Shown one piece after another: positions 5,892 to 13,692 of a stretch of 23,491 nucleotides of DNA (position 1 is the stretch's first letter; each line of letters starts with the position of its first letter). The DNA is from Candidatus Pollutiaquabacter sp. (GTDB lineage: Bacteria; Bacteroidota; Bacteroidia; AKYH767-A; 2013-40CM-41-45), in assembly GCA_903854075.1 (NCBI GenBank), contig CAINVI010000168.1, positions 1 through 23,491 on the forward strand. Reading direction: 5' to 3'. The notes under the pieces are model-generated. The model made no database searches. It had not been told where the DNA came from and was given only the letters and a program-made list of their open reading frames with translations. The position numbers were made by a program, and so were the translations under genes.

Positions 5892-8702
5892 ATGCTTCAC
5901 CGTATTCTTTTACTTTCATTTTTATTTATTTATTCCGCTGCATCTGCAATTCAGCTTCCTGGAAAAGGCAGACTTAGCGGTAAGATTTTAGATAAATCGA
6001 CGGCAGAAACTTTGATTGGTGTTCCGGTGATGCTGGAAGGTACAACGCTGGGTAGCACAACGGATCTTGATGGTAAATTCCTGATTACCGGAATTCCGGA
6101 AGGAACGTATTCGGTATCCATACGATACGTTGGTTATCAATCCAAATTGATTCAGAATGTGACTATTAAGGCGGATGATGTAACCAATCTGGAAGTGAGT
6201 CTGGAAAGCAGCAGTCAGGAGTTGAATGAGGTGACGGTAGTGGCCGAAATGAAACGAGAGAATACAGGATCTGTATTGTTGATGCAGAAAAAAAGTGCCA
6301 CCGTTCAGGATGGCGTTTCTGCTGAGTCGATTAAGAGAACTCCTGACCGTAATACAGGTGATGTAGTAAAGCGAGTTAGTGGTGCGAGTGTTCAGGAAGG
6401 GAAATTCGTCATCGTACGCGGACTAAACGACCGTTATAACGGAGCCATGCTGAATGGCGTTCCGCTGGCCAGTACAGAGCCTGACCGTAAGGCATTTTCG
6501 TTTGATCTGTTTCCGGCTAACCTGCTTGATAACCTTATTATTGTAAAAACGGCATCCGCGGATTTGCCTGGTGAATTTGCCGGCGGAATGTTGCAGATCA
6601 ATACCAAAGACATTCCCGACCAGGCCTTCATGAGCTTTTCGGCTGGAACCTCGTTGAATGGTCAGTCCACGTTTAAGCCGTATACAACGTACGCTACCGG
6701 AAAAAAAGATTGGTTGGGAAAAGATGATGGTACACGAGCGCTTCCCGATGATTTCCCGTCCAGTGTGGACCTGAAATCAGCTACCAACACTGAAAAATAC
6801 GAAGCTTCCAAATTGCTTCCCAACGACTGGTCGCCGATTTCGGAAACGTCTACTCCACTAGCGCAGAATTATCAGTTCAGCTTTGGAAATTCTTACGAAA
6901 AGGGAAATGATCGTTTCGGATTCATTGGTGCTTTAACATATTCCAATACTCGTAGAACGTATTTGACAGAGCGTGCAGATTTTGACTTTGACGGCCAGCA
7001 GAATTTTGAATACAACGATGAACAGTATCGTTCTAACGTATTCTGGGGAGCTTTGTTAAATATGTCGTATAGAATTGGTCAGCATTCAAAGATATCCTTG
7101 AAGAATATTTACAGCACGAACGCGAACGATCAAGTGATCATGCGTACGGGCCAGGATATTGAGAATAGTCAGGACAATCGTGCCGAAGCATTTTGGTATA
7201 ACTCAACTGCATTTCAAAATTCCGTGTTGAACGGTGAACACGCGTTGAATGAGGATGGTTTAAAAGTGCAATGGAATCTTGGTTACAGTTCACTTTCTCA
7301 ACTTACACCAGACTTGCGCAGAATGCTTTATTATAGAGACGCCACTCCTGGAGCAGAAGATACTACCTTCTATGCTTATGTTCCCTTCGGAACAGCCTCT
7401 CCCAATTATGCCGGTAAATTCTATTCAACACTGAATGAGAAGAATTATTTTGGCGACGCCAGTGTGACTGTACCATTAAAATTTCTTGGTAAAGGTCAAC
7501 AACTCAAGGCCGGCGTATTCGAGCAATACAAGGAGCGCGATTTTTCTGCCCGCGTGCTTGGTTATGTGGTCTCCAATGCCGGTCAATTCAATTGGAACTA
7601 CCTTCGCGAACCCTTGAATAATCTCTTTACTCCTGAACATATCGGAAATAATGGATTCCGGATTGATGAGATCACCAATCCTTCTGATGCGTACACCGCA
7701 TCGGCACAATTGCATGCCGGTTATGTAATGTTCGATAATATTCTCCATGATAAACTTCGTATCAACTGGGGCGTTCGTGTAGAGAACTTTATCCAGGAGC
7801 TTCAATCGTTCGGTTACAGCAATGAACCGGTTAATGTAAATACTAATGTTACGGATGTTTTGCCATCGTTGAATGCTACCTATTCGTTGACAGATAAAAC
7901 CAATTTTCGACTGGCAGCTTCACGAACAGTGGCGCGACCTGAATTCCGTGAGCTGGCTCCATTTGCATTTTATGACTTCGTTAATGCCACTTCGGTGGCT
8001 GGTAATGCGAATATCACACGTACCAACATCACGAATTTCGATTTGCGGTATGAAATTTATCCGTCTTCCGGCGAGATTATTTCTGCCTCCTTTTTCATGA
8101 AAGACTTCAAAAATCCTATCGAACCGGTGGTGGAAAGCTCCGGAGCAGGATCTCGCCGTATCAGCTATCAAAATGCCAACCGCGGAACGGTTATCGGTAT
8201 TGAAACAGAGTGGCGAAAGAAATTGGATGCTCTTACCAGTGTTCTGGACTGGAAAGAATGGAAAAATTTGATGGTGTACGGTAATGTGTGCATCATGAAA
8301 TCAACCGTTGACGTGAGCAACGACAAACGTTCGTTGGGTGAGCGACCGATGCAAGGCCAATCGCCCTATGTTATAAATGCAGGGCTGCAATACCAGCATC
8401 CGGAAAATGGCCTTGGCTTTTCGCTCGCCTATAACGTCATCGGAACTCGAATTTTCCAGGTCGGTAATCAGGGTTATCTTAGTATTTTGGAAGCGCCACG
8501 AAATTTGTTGGATCTCCAGGTAAGCAAGAAAGTCATGAAAAAAGGTGAGGTCCGCTTTAATATCAGCGATATTTTGAATCAGGCAAATGTCTTCTACCAA
8601 GACCAGAACGAGAACGGTAAATTCGATCCAACGGTTGATTCCAGGATTGCTTTAACCACCTTTGGCACCACCTATTCCCTATCGTTGTCGTACAAATTCT
8701 GA
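5892..8702 (+). CDS. TonB-dependent outer membrane receptor with carboxypeptidase-like regulatory domain
   Basis: This 936-residue receptor should import a substrate across the outer membrane using TonB energy. A signal peptide (MLHRILLLSFLFIYSAASA) is followed by a carboxypeptidase-D-like regulatory domain (about 23-105), a TonB-box-like NEVTVVAE near 111, a plug domain with VRGLNDRYNG near 174 and a long beta-barrel ending in an aromatic residue (LSYKF). I choose the ATG at 5892. The frame can be opened at a GTG at 5853, but that adds 13 residues before an otherwise good signal peptide. It is not SusC-like (no SusD partner). The upstream neighbour is a T9SS-secreted protein and the downstream one an OprO/OprP-type porin, which suggests phosphate or an organophosphate as substrate; this is inference from context only. 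Confidence 0.9.
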   Translation: MLHRILLLSFLFIYSAASAIQLPGKGRLSGKILDKSTAETLIGVPVMLEGTTLGSTTDLDGKFLITGIPEGTYSVSIRYVGYQSKLIQNVTIKADDVTNLEVSLESSSQELNEVTVVAEMKRENTGSVLLMQKKSATVQDGVSAESIKRTPDRNTGDVVKRVSGASVQEGKFVIVRGLNDRYNGAMLNGVPLASTEPDRKAFSFDLFPANLLDNLIIVKTASADLPGEFAGGMLQINTKDIPDQAFMSFSAGTSLNGQSTFKPYTTYATGKKDWLGKDDGTRALPDDFPSSVDLKSATNTEKYEASKLLPNDWSPISETSTPLAQNYQFSFGNSYEKGNDRFGFIGALTYSNTRRTYLTERADFDFDGQQNFEYNDEQYRSNVFWGALLNMSYRIGQHSKISLKNIYSTNANDQVIMRTGQDIENSQDNRAEAFWYNSTAFQNSVLNGEHALNEDGLKVQWNLGYSSLSQLTPDLRRMLYYRDATPGAEDTTFYAYVPFGTASPNYAGKFYSTLNEKNYFGDASVTVPLKFLGKGQQLKAGVFEQYKERDFSARVLGYVVSNAGQFNWNYLREPLNNLFTPEHIGNNGFRIDEITNPSDAYTASAQLHAGYVMFDNILHDKLRINWGVRVENFIQELQSFGYSNEPVNVNTNVTDVLPSLNATYSLTDKTNFRLAASRTVARPEFRELAPFAFYDFVNATSVAGNANITRTNITNFDLRYEIYPSSGEIISASFFMKDFKNPIEPVVESSGAGSRRISYQNANRGTVIGIETEWRKKLDALTSVLDWKEWKNLMVYGNVCIMKSTVDVSNDKRSLGERPMQGQSPYVINAGLQYQHPENGLGFSLAYNVIGTRIFQVGNQGYLSILEAPRNLLDLQVSKKVMKKGEVRFNISDILNQANVFYQDQNENGKFDPTVDSRIALTTFGTTYSLSLSYKF

Positions 8703-8708
8703 TACATA

Positions 8709-8740
8709 TTGTTCATATACCTGTTAATATCCGTTCACAC
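8709..8740 (+). promoter_or_regulatory. Pho-box-like repeats upstream of the porin gene
   Basis: Three similar half-sites follow one another: TTGTTCAT (8709-8716), CTGTTAAT (8721-8728) and CCGTTCAC (8731-8738). Their GTT cores are 12 and 10 bp apart, so the outer two are 22 bp (two helical turns) apart. They resemble PhoB half-sites and the repeat at 4055-4074. They lie just upstream of a candidate -7 element at 8753. Spacing is less exact than at 4055. Confidence 0.4.
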
Positions 8741-8752
8741 TTAACATTGGCA

Positions 8753-8760
8753 TAATATTG
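8753..8760 (+). promoter_or_regulatory. Candidate -7 element of the porin gene
   Basis: TAATATTG matches TAnnTTTG at all but one base. It lies 14 bases after the last GTTCAC repeat, where an activator-dependent promoter could lack a -33 box, and about 60 bases before the start codon at 8822. The leader would contain the inverted repeat at 8782-8812. Confidence 0.45.
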
Positions 8761-8781
8761 CCGTGCAATTGAGTTAATATC

Positions 8782-8812
8782 AGGTTGATTATTTTGTAAC
8801 ATTAATCAACCT
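8782..8812 (+). promoter_or_regulatory. Perfect 10-bp inverted repeat before the porin start codon
   Basis: AGGTTGATTA (8782-8791) and TAATCAACCT (8803-8812) are exact inverted repeats with an 11-nt spacer. The right arm ends nine bases before the ATG at 8822. As RNA it would be a hairpin next to the ribosome-binding region; as DNA it could be an operator. There is no T-run after it, so it is not a terminator. Confidence 0.55.
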
Positions 8813-8821
8813 CTAAAAAGC

Positions 8822-10093
8822 ATGGCACGCACTGTTACAAAGTTCATTATTTTATTCGTTTTTCTTATTCTTCGTGAGGCAAGCGCCTTGGCAATGGCCG
8901 AGCCGTTATTACAGCCTTCCAAAGAGGCTGTAGTTTTAGATTCTACACCTGCTCCTGCAAAAGTGTTATCTGCTGTAGAGAAAAAATGGTTTGAGAATAT
9001 CTCTATACGGGGATATATGCAAGTACGGTACAACAGGCTACTTCAGACCAACGAAGATTTAGGTTGCGAGCAATGCGACAGGTCGTGGGGCGGACAAAAC
9101 AGTTTTTTCATTCGCCGTATGCGAATAATATTGTTTGGCCAGATTAGTAAAAACGTTTACCTGTATATTCAGCCGGATCTTGCCAGTAGTCCAAGTTCTG
9201 ACCGTTTACATTTCGCGCAAATCCGTGATGCTTATTTTGATGTGGGGATTGATGATGATAACGAGTTCCGTTTTCGTATTGGACAAAGTAAAGTGCCGTA
9301 TGGTTTTGAGAATATGCAATCCAGTCAAAACCGACTGCCGCTGGATCGCGATGATGCTTTGAACAGTGCCGTATCCAACGAACGTGATCTGGGTGTGTTT
9401 TTCTACTGGGCTCCTAAAAAACAACGGGAACTATTTTCAGATTTAGTGCGTTCCGGTTTGAAAGGAAGCGGTGACTACGGAATTATTGGTTTTGGTGTCT
9501 ATAACGGTCAGACCGCCAACAATCCCGAATTGAATAATGATTTACATATGGTTGGTCGTGTTACCGTGCCCTTCAAGTATAAAGAGCAAATTTTTGAAGC
9601 GGGTCTACAAGCATACACCGGTAAGTACGTTGTCCCTAAAGCCAATCTGACAACCGGTGTTAAATACAAGACCGATCTGAATTACCAGGATGATCGGGTG
9701 GCTGCGACTTTTGTTCTGTATCCGAAGCCGTTCGGGATTCAAGCGGAATATAATATCGGTAAAGGTCCTGAGTTCAATAAGGTCACTGATTCTATTGAAG
9801 TTCAAAACTTAAAAGGTGGTTATGTAACGCTTAGCTACATGATAAAAACGAAGCATCAGTTGTTTATTCCGTTTACACGTTGGCAGTATTATGATGGCGG
9901 AAAGAAATTCGAAAAAGATGCCCGCAGTTATACCGTAAATGATCTTGAGATCGGGGTTGAATGGCAGCCCTACCGTCAATTCGAGCTGGTTGTTATGTAT
10001 ACCATTTCCGATCGCCGCTATGAGGATTTTGCCAAGCAGGATAATCAACAGTCTGGTCGCTTGCTACGATTACAGGCTCAGGTTAATTTCTAG
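8822..10093 (+). CDS. OprO/OprP-type outer membrane porin
   Basis: This 423-residue protein has a signal peptide (about 1-24) and a beta-barrel pattern of alternating residues. It looks like the phosphate-selective porin O and P family: ISIRGYMQVRY opens the barrel, then FFIRRMRIILFGQI, YLYIQPDLA, an arginine-rich early barrel, and the segment RIGQSKVPYGFEN. The last residues (LLRLQAQVNF) end in Phe, as expected for barrel insertion. A CEQC motif near residue 80 could form a disulfide in a loop. Family members pass phosphate or pyrophosphate in Pseudomonas; in Bacteroidota the substrate is often unproven. It follows the TonB receptor by 119 bp, with repeats and an inverted repeat between, and its 3' end overlaps the convergent pyrD by 11 bp. 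Confidence 0.82.
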   Translation: MARTVTKFIILFVFLILREASALAMAEPLLQPSKEAVVLDSTPAPAKVLSAVEKKWFENISIRGYMQVRYNRLLQTNEDLGCEQCDRSWGGQNSFFIRRMRIILFGQISKNVYLYIQPDLASSPSSDRLHFAQIRDAYFDVGIDDDNEFRFRIGQSKVPYGFENMQSSQNRLPLDRDDALNSAVSNERDLGVFFYWAPKKQRELFSDLVRSGLKGSGDYGIIGFGVYNGQTANNPELNNDLHMVGRVTVPFKYKEQIFEAGLQAYTGKYVVPKANLTTGVKYKTDLNYQDDRVAATFVLYPKPFGIQAEYNIGKGPEFNKVTDSIEVQNLKGGYVTLSYMIKTKHQLFIPFTRWQYYDGGKKFEKDARSYTVNDLEIGVEWQPYRQFELVVMYTISDRRYEDFAKQDNQQSGRLLRLQAQVNF

Positions 10094-11135
10094 CGCCTAA
10101 TGCTCGTCGGATCCTGGAAATGAGGCCGGGTCCTTCATAAATAAAGCCGGTGTAAAGCTGAATCAGCGAAGCACCGGCTTTTATCTTTTCCAGTGCATCG
10201 GCAGCGGAATGTATGCCGCCGACTCCGATAATAGCAAATGCTCCTCCGGATTTTTGGTGCAAATACCGGATCACTTCTGTAGAGCGCTGCTTGACCGGCT
10301 TTCCGGAGAGTCCTCCAGCACCCAGTAGTTCGATGAACTTTTTATCGGACGTCAATGGTTCCCGACGGATAGTGGTATTGGTGGCGATAACGCCGGCACA
10401 TTTGCTTTCCAGAATAACGTCTACGACATCATCCAATTGATTGTTGGTTAAATCAGGAGCTATTTTGAGAAAAACTGGTCGCGTCGTTTTACCGTAAACT
10501 TGAGCCAACTCACTGTTTACTACTTGCAAACGGTTCAGCAAGTCGAGTAACGGCTTTTTTTCCTGCAACTCGCGAAGTCCCGGTGTATTCGGCGAACTGA
10601 CATTCACGACAAAATAGTCAACCAGTTCGAACAGTTCTCGGAAGCATTTTTCATAATCTGCTACCGCAGCTTCATTTGGTGTGTTTTTATTCTTGCCAAT
10701 ATTACCACCGATTATCAGTCCGGAATGAGAAACACGAAGTCGTTTCGCCATGGCAGCTACTCCATCGTTATTAAATCCCATGCGGTTGATCAAGGCTGCA
10801 TCTTTCGGCAAACGGAACAACCTCGGCTTGGGATTGCCCGACTGAGGAAGTGGTGTAACGGTACCAACCTCCACAAAACCGAAACCGAGTGCGCCCAGCT
10901 CCCGAAAAAGATGAGCATCTTTATCGAAACCCGCGGCTAATCCGATGGCGTTTGGAAATCGAATTCCGGCTACCGAAACCGCTTCACTTTTTTGAATAGG
11001 TCGACTGATTTGCCGGAGTAAAAAGTTAGCACCGGGCACTTTCCCGAGCATTCCCAACGTTGTAAACACGAGTTGGTGTGCCGTTTCGGGATTGAAACGA
11101 AAAAGAAGAGGCTTTATCAGATAACGGTAAATCAC
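10083..11135 (-). CDS. pyrD: Quinone-dependent dihydroorotate dehydrogenase (class 2)
   Basis: This 350-residue enzyme oxidises dihydroorotate to orotate in pyrimidine synthesis and passes electrons to the quinone pool at the inner membrane. The N-terminal membrane-associating helix (YLIKPLLFRFNPETAH) marks class 2. FMN-site signatures GLAAGFDKD, RMGFNN and NIGKNK are seen, with the catalytic-serine motif NVSSPNTPGLREL, the lysine in FLKIAPDL, ATNTT and IGVGGI. I choose a GTG start at 11135. The TTG at 11144 also opens the frame but lies inside the -7 element, and the GTG start matches the N-terminal length of E. coli PyrD. The gene runs against the porin gene and overlaps its last 11 bases. 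Confidence 0.94.
   Translation of the reverse strand: MIYRYLIKPLLFRFNPETAHQLVFTTLGMLGKVPGANFLLRQISRPIQKSEAVSVAGIRFPNAIGLAAGFDKDAHLFRELGALGFGFVEVGTVTPLPQSGNPKPRLFRLPKDAALINRMGFNNDGVAAMAKRLRVSHSGLIIGGNIGKNKNTPNEAAVADYEKCFRELFELVDYFVVNVSSPNTPGLRELQEKKPLLDLLNRLQVVNSELAQVYGKTTRPVFLKIAPDLTNNQLDDVVDVILESKCAGVIATNTTIRREPLTSDKKFIELLGAGGLSGKPVKQRSTEVIRYLHQKSGGAFAIIGVGGIHSAADALEKIKAGASLIQLYTGFIYEGPGLISRIRRALGARN
10143..10187 (+). terminator. Hairpin that could end the porin transcript, inside pyrD
   Basis: AAAGCCGGTG (10143-10152) and CACCGGCTTT (10172-10181) form a perfect 10-bp stem, with a second stem GCTG/CAGC inside the loop and TTTTATCTTTT following on the plus strand. It lies 50 bases after the porin stop codon, within the pyrD coding sequence on the other strand. 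The arms encode the conserved PyrD segments AGAS and TGF, so coincidence is possible. Confidence 0.5.
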
Positions 11136-11141
11136 GCGCAG

Positions 11142-11149
11142 CAAAAGTA
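11142..11149 (-). promoter_or_regulatory. Promoter -7 element of pyrD
   Basis: On the minus strand this reads TACTTTTG followed by C, a perfect match to TAnnTTTG. Six bases separate it from the GTG start codon at 11135, so transcription would begin at or next to the start codon. No clear -33 element is seen. Confidence 0.6.
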
Positions 11150-11221
11150 CAAACCAATTGCAGCTAATAAAAATGTGGAGAGATTAACACTTATTAACGG
11201 ACGAATCGTAGTATTTAGTCC

Positions 11222-11229
11222 TAATTTTA
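11222..11229 (+). promoter_or_regulatory. Candidate -7 element of the NRAMP gene
   Basis: TAATTTTA is one base from TAnnTTTG and is followed by GC, as is common in Bacteroidota promoters. Seven bases separate it from the ATG at 11237. Just upstream, TTAGTCCTAA (11215-11224) is a short inverted repeat (TTAG/CTAA) overlapping the -7 element; it could be a metal-regulator operator, but it is too short to call. Confidence 0.4.
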
Positions 11230-11236
11230 GCGTGCA

Positions 11237-13117
11237 ATGAATCACAGCAACGGTCCATCGTTATCGGAAGTTCACGGGTCAGTGGATACTACGCATCCTA
11301 AGCTGAAGGGCTTTCGTCGTTTCTTTGCTTTTTTAGGTCCGGCTTATCTGGTGAGTGTCGGGTATATGGATCCCGGCAATTGGGCAACGGACATTGCCGG
11401 TGGAAGCCGGTATGGTTATACGCTCATCTGGGTTTTATTAATGTCGAACCTGATGGCTGTACTTTTGCAAAGTCTCAGTGCTCGATTAGGAATTGTAAGT
11501 GGTAATGATTTGGCGCAGGCTTCCCGACAAACGTATTCGCGGCCTGTCAATTTGTTTTTATACGTGCTGGCAGAAATCGCCATTGCTGCCACCGATCTGG
11601 CAGAAGTGTTGGGAATGGCGATCGGATTACAATTACTGTTCGATCTTCCGCTTTTGTGGGGCGTTTGTATTACTGTACTGGATACTTTTCTTTTGCTCTT
11701 CCTGATCAATTTTGGAATGCGAAAGATCGAGGCTTTTATTATTTGCCTGATCAGTATTATTGGTGTTGCGTTTCTTATTGAAATGTTCATCGCTCAACCG
11801 GCTGTCGGCGAGATGGTGAAAGGTTTCGTACCCAGTTTGCCGGATGAAACAGCCTTGTACATTGCTATCGGTATCATCGGAGCCACGGTTATGCCCCACA
11901 ATCTTTATTTGCACTCCTCGCTGGTCCAAACCCGTAAAATCGAACGGACACCGAAATCTATTCGACGAGCGCTGAAGTTCAACCTCATTGATTCGACCAT
12001 TGCACTTAACCTGGCTTTTTTTGTCAATGCAGCGATTTTAGTACTTGCGGCCTCTACCTTTTTTAAGAATGGCATGTTTGAAGTGGCCGAGATACAGGAC
12101 GCTCATCAGTTTTTGGCTCCTTTATTGGGGAATGAACTTGCCCCTACTCTTTTTGCTATCGCACTAATTGCTGCCGGTCAAAGTTCTACCATCACTGGTA
12201 CATTGGCCGGACAAATCGTAATGGAAGGTTACCTGAATTTACGTATTGCGCCGTGGATGCGTCGTTTGTTGACGCGTGTAATTGCCATTGTTCCGGCCTG
12301 GCTGTCTATTCATTATTTCGGCGATACAGCTACGGGAAAACTGCTGGTGTTTTCGCAGGTCATTCTCAGCCTCCAATTAGGTTTTGCCGTGATTCCGTTA
12401 ATCCATTTCGTGAGCGACCGAGACCGCATGGGAGAATTCACCATACCGGCCTGGGTCAAAATCCTTGCCTGGACTTGCTCCATCATTATTGTAGGATTGA
12501 ATGCCCGTTTGGTGGTAGATCATCTGATCGGATGGATGAGTGCCGGAGCTCATCCCTATATTATTTATGGGTTGGTGCTTCCGTTGGCTATGGCTGTAGG
12601 TGTATTGCTCCTTTACATCACCTTCAAACCGTTTTTAGGTAATACGAAGCGACCGCAGGCACAAGTGGCGCATCCTACCGCCTTACCGTTGGAAGTCAGT
12701 ACACACGCCGCTTACCGGAAGATTGCCGTTGCGCTGGACTTTTCGGCTAAGGATCAGAAGACACTTTCTGCTGCCCTTACTCAGGGAGGAAAAGAAGCGG
12801 AATATCTGTTGATCCACGTGCTAGAATCAGCCGGTGCCATGATGATGTCTAGTGAGATCAGTGATTTGGAATTACGGATGGATCAGGAACGCCTCGAATT
12901 GCACTGCAAGCAACTCACCGATTTAGGTTATAAGGCAATTTGTAAAGTTGGTTTCGGTCGTCCGTCAAAAGCTATTCCTGAGTTGGTCATAGAGCACGGA
13001 AGTGATTTACTGGTGATGGGTGCTCACGGGCACCGTGGCTATAAGGACTTTGTGTTTGGCTCTGCCGTTAATGTGGTACGTCACCGCATTCATGTTCCAG
13101 TGCTCATTGTTCGTTGA
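11237..13117 (+). CDS. mntH: NRAMP divalent metal transporter fused to a universal stress (UspA) domain
   Basis: This 626-residue protein has two parts. Residues about 25-465 are an NRAMP (MntH-like) transporter with about 11 membrane segments. The metal-site motif DPGN lies at 45-48 and MPHN at 219-222, keeping the Asp, Asn and Met ligands known to bind Mn or Fe in the family. After a short linker, residues about 492-626 are a UspA domain with the ATP-binding signature G-2X-G-9X-GS (GAHG from residue 595, then FGS). The domains share one uninterrupted frame, so this is a true fusion as sequenced. The Usp part should face the cytoplasm and may sense nucleotide to tune transport; that is inference. 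A separate promoter lies just before the ATG, and pyrD diverges upstream. Confidence 0.92.
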   Translation: MNHSNGPSLSEVHGSVDTTHPKLKGFRRFFAFLGPAYLVSVGYMDPGNWATDIAGGSRYGYTLIWVLLMSNLMAVLLQSLSARLGIVSGNDLAQASRQTYSRPVNLFLYVLAEIAIAATDLAEVLGMAIGLQLLFDLPLLWGVCITVLDTFLLLFLINFGMRKIEAFIICLISIIGVAFLIEMFIAQPAVGEMVKGFVPSLPDETALYIAIGIIGATVMPHNLYLHSSLVQTRKIERTPKSIRRALKFNLIDSTIALNLAFFVNAAILVLAASTFFKNGMFEVAEIQDAHQFLAPLLGNELAPTLFAIALIAAGQSSTITGTLAGQIVMEGYLNLRIAPWMRRLLTRVIAIVPAWLSIHYFGDTATGKLLVFSQVILSLQLGFAVIPLIHFVSDRDRMGEFTIPAWVKILAWTCSIIIVGLNARLVVDHLIGWMSAGAHPYIIYGLVLPLAMAVGVLLLYITFKPFLGNTKRPQAQVAHPTALPLEVSTHAAYRKIAVALDFSAKDQKTLSAALTQGGKEAEYLLIHVLESAGAMMMSSEISDLELRMDQERLELHCKQLTDLGYKAICKVGFGRPSKAIPELVIEHGSDLLVMGAHGHRGYKDFVFGSAVNVVRHRIHVPVLIVR

Positions 13118-13210
13118 TCATCGGCTATTATTTTCTCCGTTAGCTTGTTGGTTACTGCATGATTTTGCGCTCATCGGAAGCTGAAAGTCAGCAATATCTC
13201 TCTAGAATAG

Positions 13211-13218
13211 TACCTTTA
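13211..13218 (+). promoter_or_regulatory. Candidate -7 element of smpB
   Basis: TACCTTTA is one base from TAnnTTTG. It ends only four bases before the ATG at 13223, so the message may be leaderless. The start codon is well supported because the next Met is 19 residues further, beyond the conserved NRKAAYDY segment. No -33 element is clear. Confidence 0.45.
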
Positions 13219-13222
13219 CGGA

Positions 13223-13669
13223 ATGGCTGACCATGCTCCTGTCATAAAAAACCGAAAAGCCGCCTACGACTACCATTTAATGCAGACGTATACGGCCGGA
13301 ATTGTATTGACCGGCACAGAGGTCAAATCCCTTCGTCTTGGAGAGGCCAACATCAGCGATGCTTTTTGTCAGTTAGAGAATGATGAGCTCTTCCTCCGCA
13401 GCATGTATATCAAGGAGCTGGAACAGGCATCCTATTTTAATCACGACCCTCGCCGTGCCCGGAAACTGTTGCTCAATCGAAATGAAATCAAGAAAATCGC
13501 GGTGAAGCTGAAAGAGAAAGGTACCACGCTTATTCCTGTTCAACTTTTCTTCAATGAAAATGGATTTGTAAAGCTGGAAATTGCCCTGGCCAAAGGGAAG
13601 AAGTCGTACGATAAACGTGAAGATGTGAAGAAGCGGGATATCGAGCGAGAGTTGCGCCGCAGCGAATAA
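13223..13669 (+). CDS. smpB: SsrA-binding protein SmpB
   Basis: This 148-residue protein binds tmRNA and delivers it to stalled ribosomes for trans-translation. The family signatures are clear: KNRKAAYDY near the start, TAGIVLTGTEVKSLR followed by GEANISDAF in the oligonucleotide-binding barrel, and RKLLLNRNEI. The basic tail, GKKSYDKREDVKKRD, becomes helical in the ribosomal A site. Length is usual for the family. The tmRNA gene (ssrA) was not seen in this window. It sits alone between the NRAMP gene and the SusC gene, with its own candidate promoter. Confidence 0.96.
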   Translation: MADHAPVIKNRKAAYDYHLMQTYTAGIVLTGTEVKSLRLGEANISDAFCQLENDELFLRSMYIKELEQASYFNHDPRRARKLLLNRNEIKKIAVKLKEKGTTLIPVQLFFNENGFVKLEIALAKGKKSYDKREDVKKRDIERELRRSE

Positions 13670-13692
13670 AAAAGCGTGTTTTAGTGGCTGAT

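Noticed and set aside
13118..13222. Hairpin GCTGA-AAG-TCAGC near 13179-13191 as a terminator of the NRAMP gene
   Set aside because: The stem is only 5 bp and no T-run follows; it may be chance.
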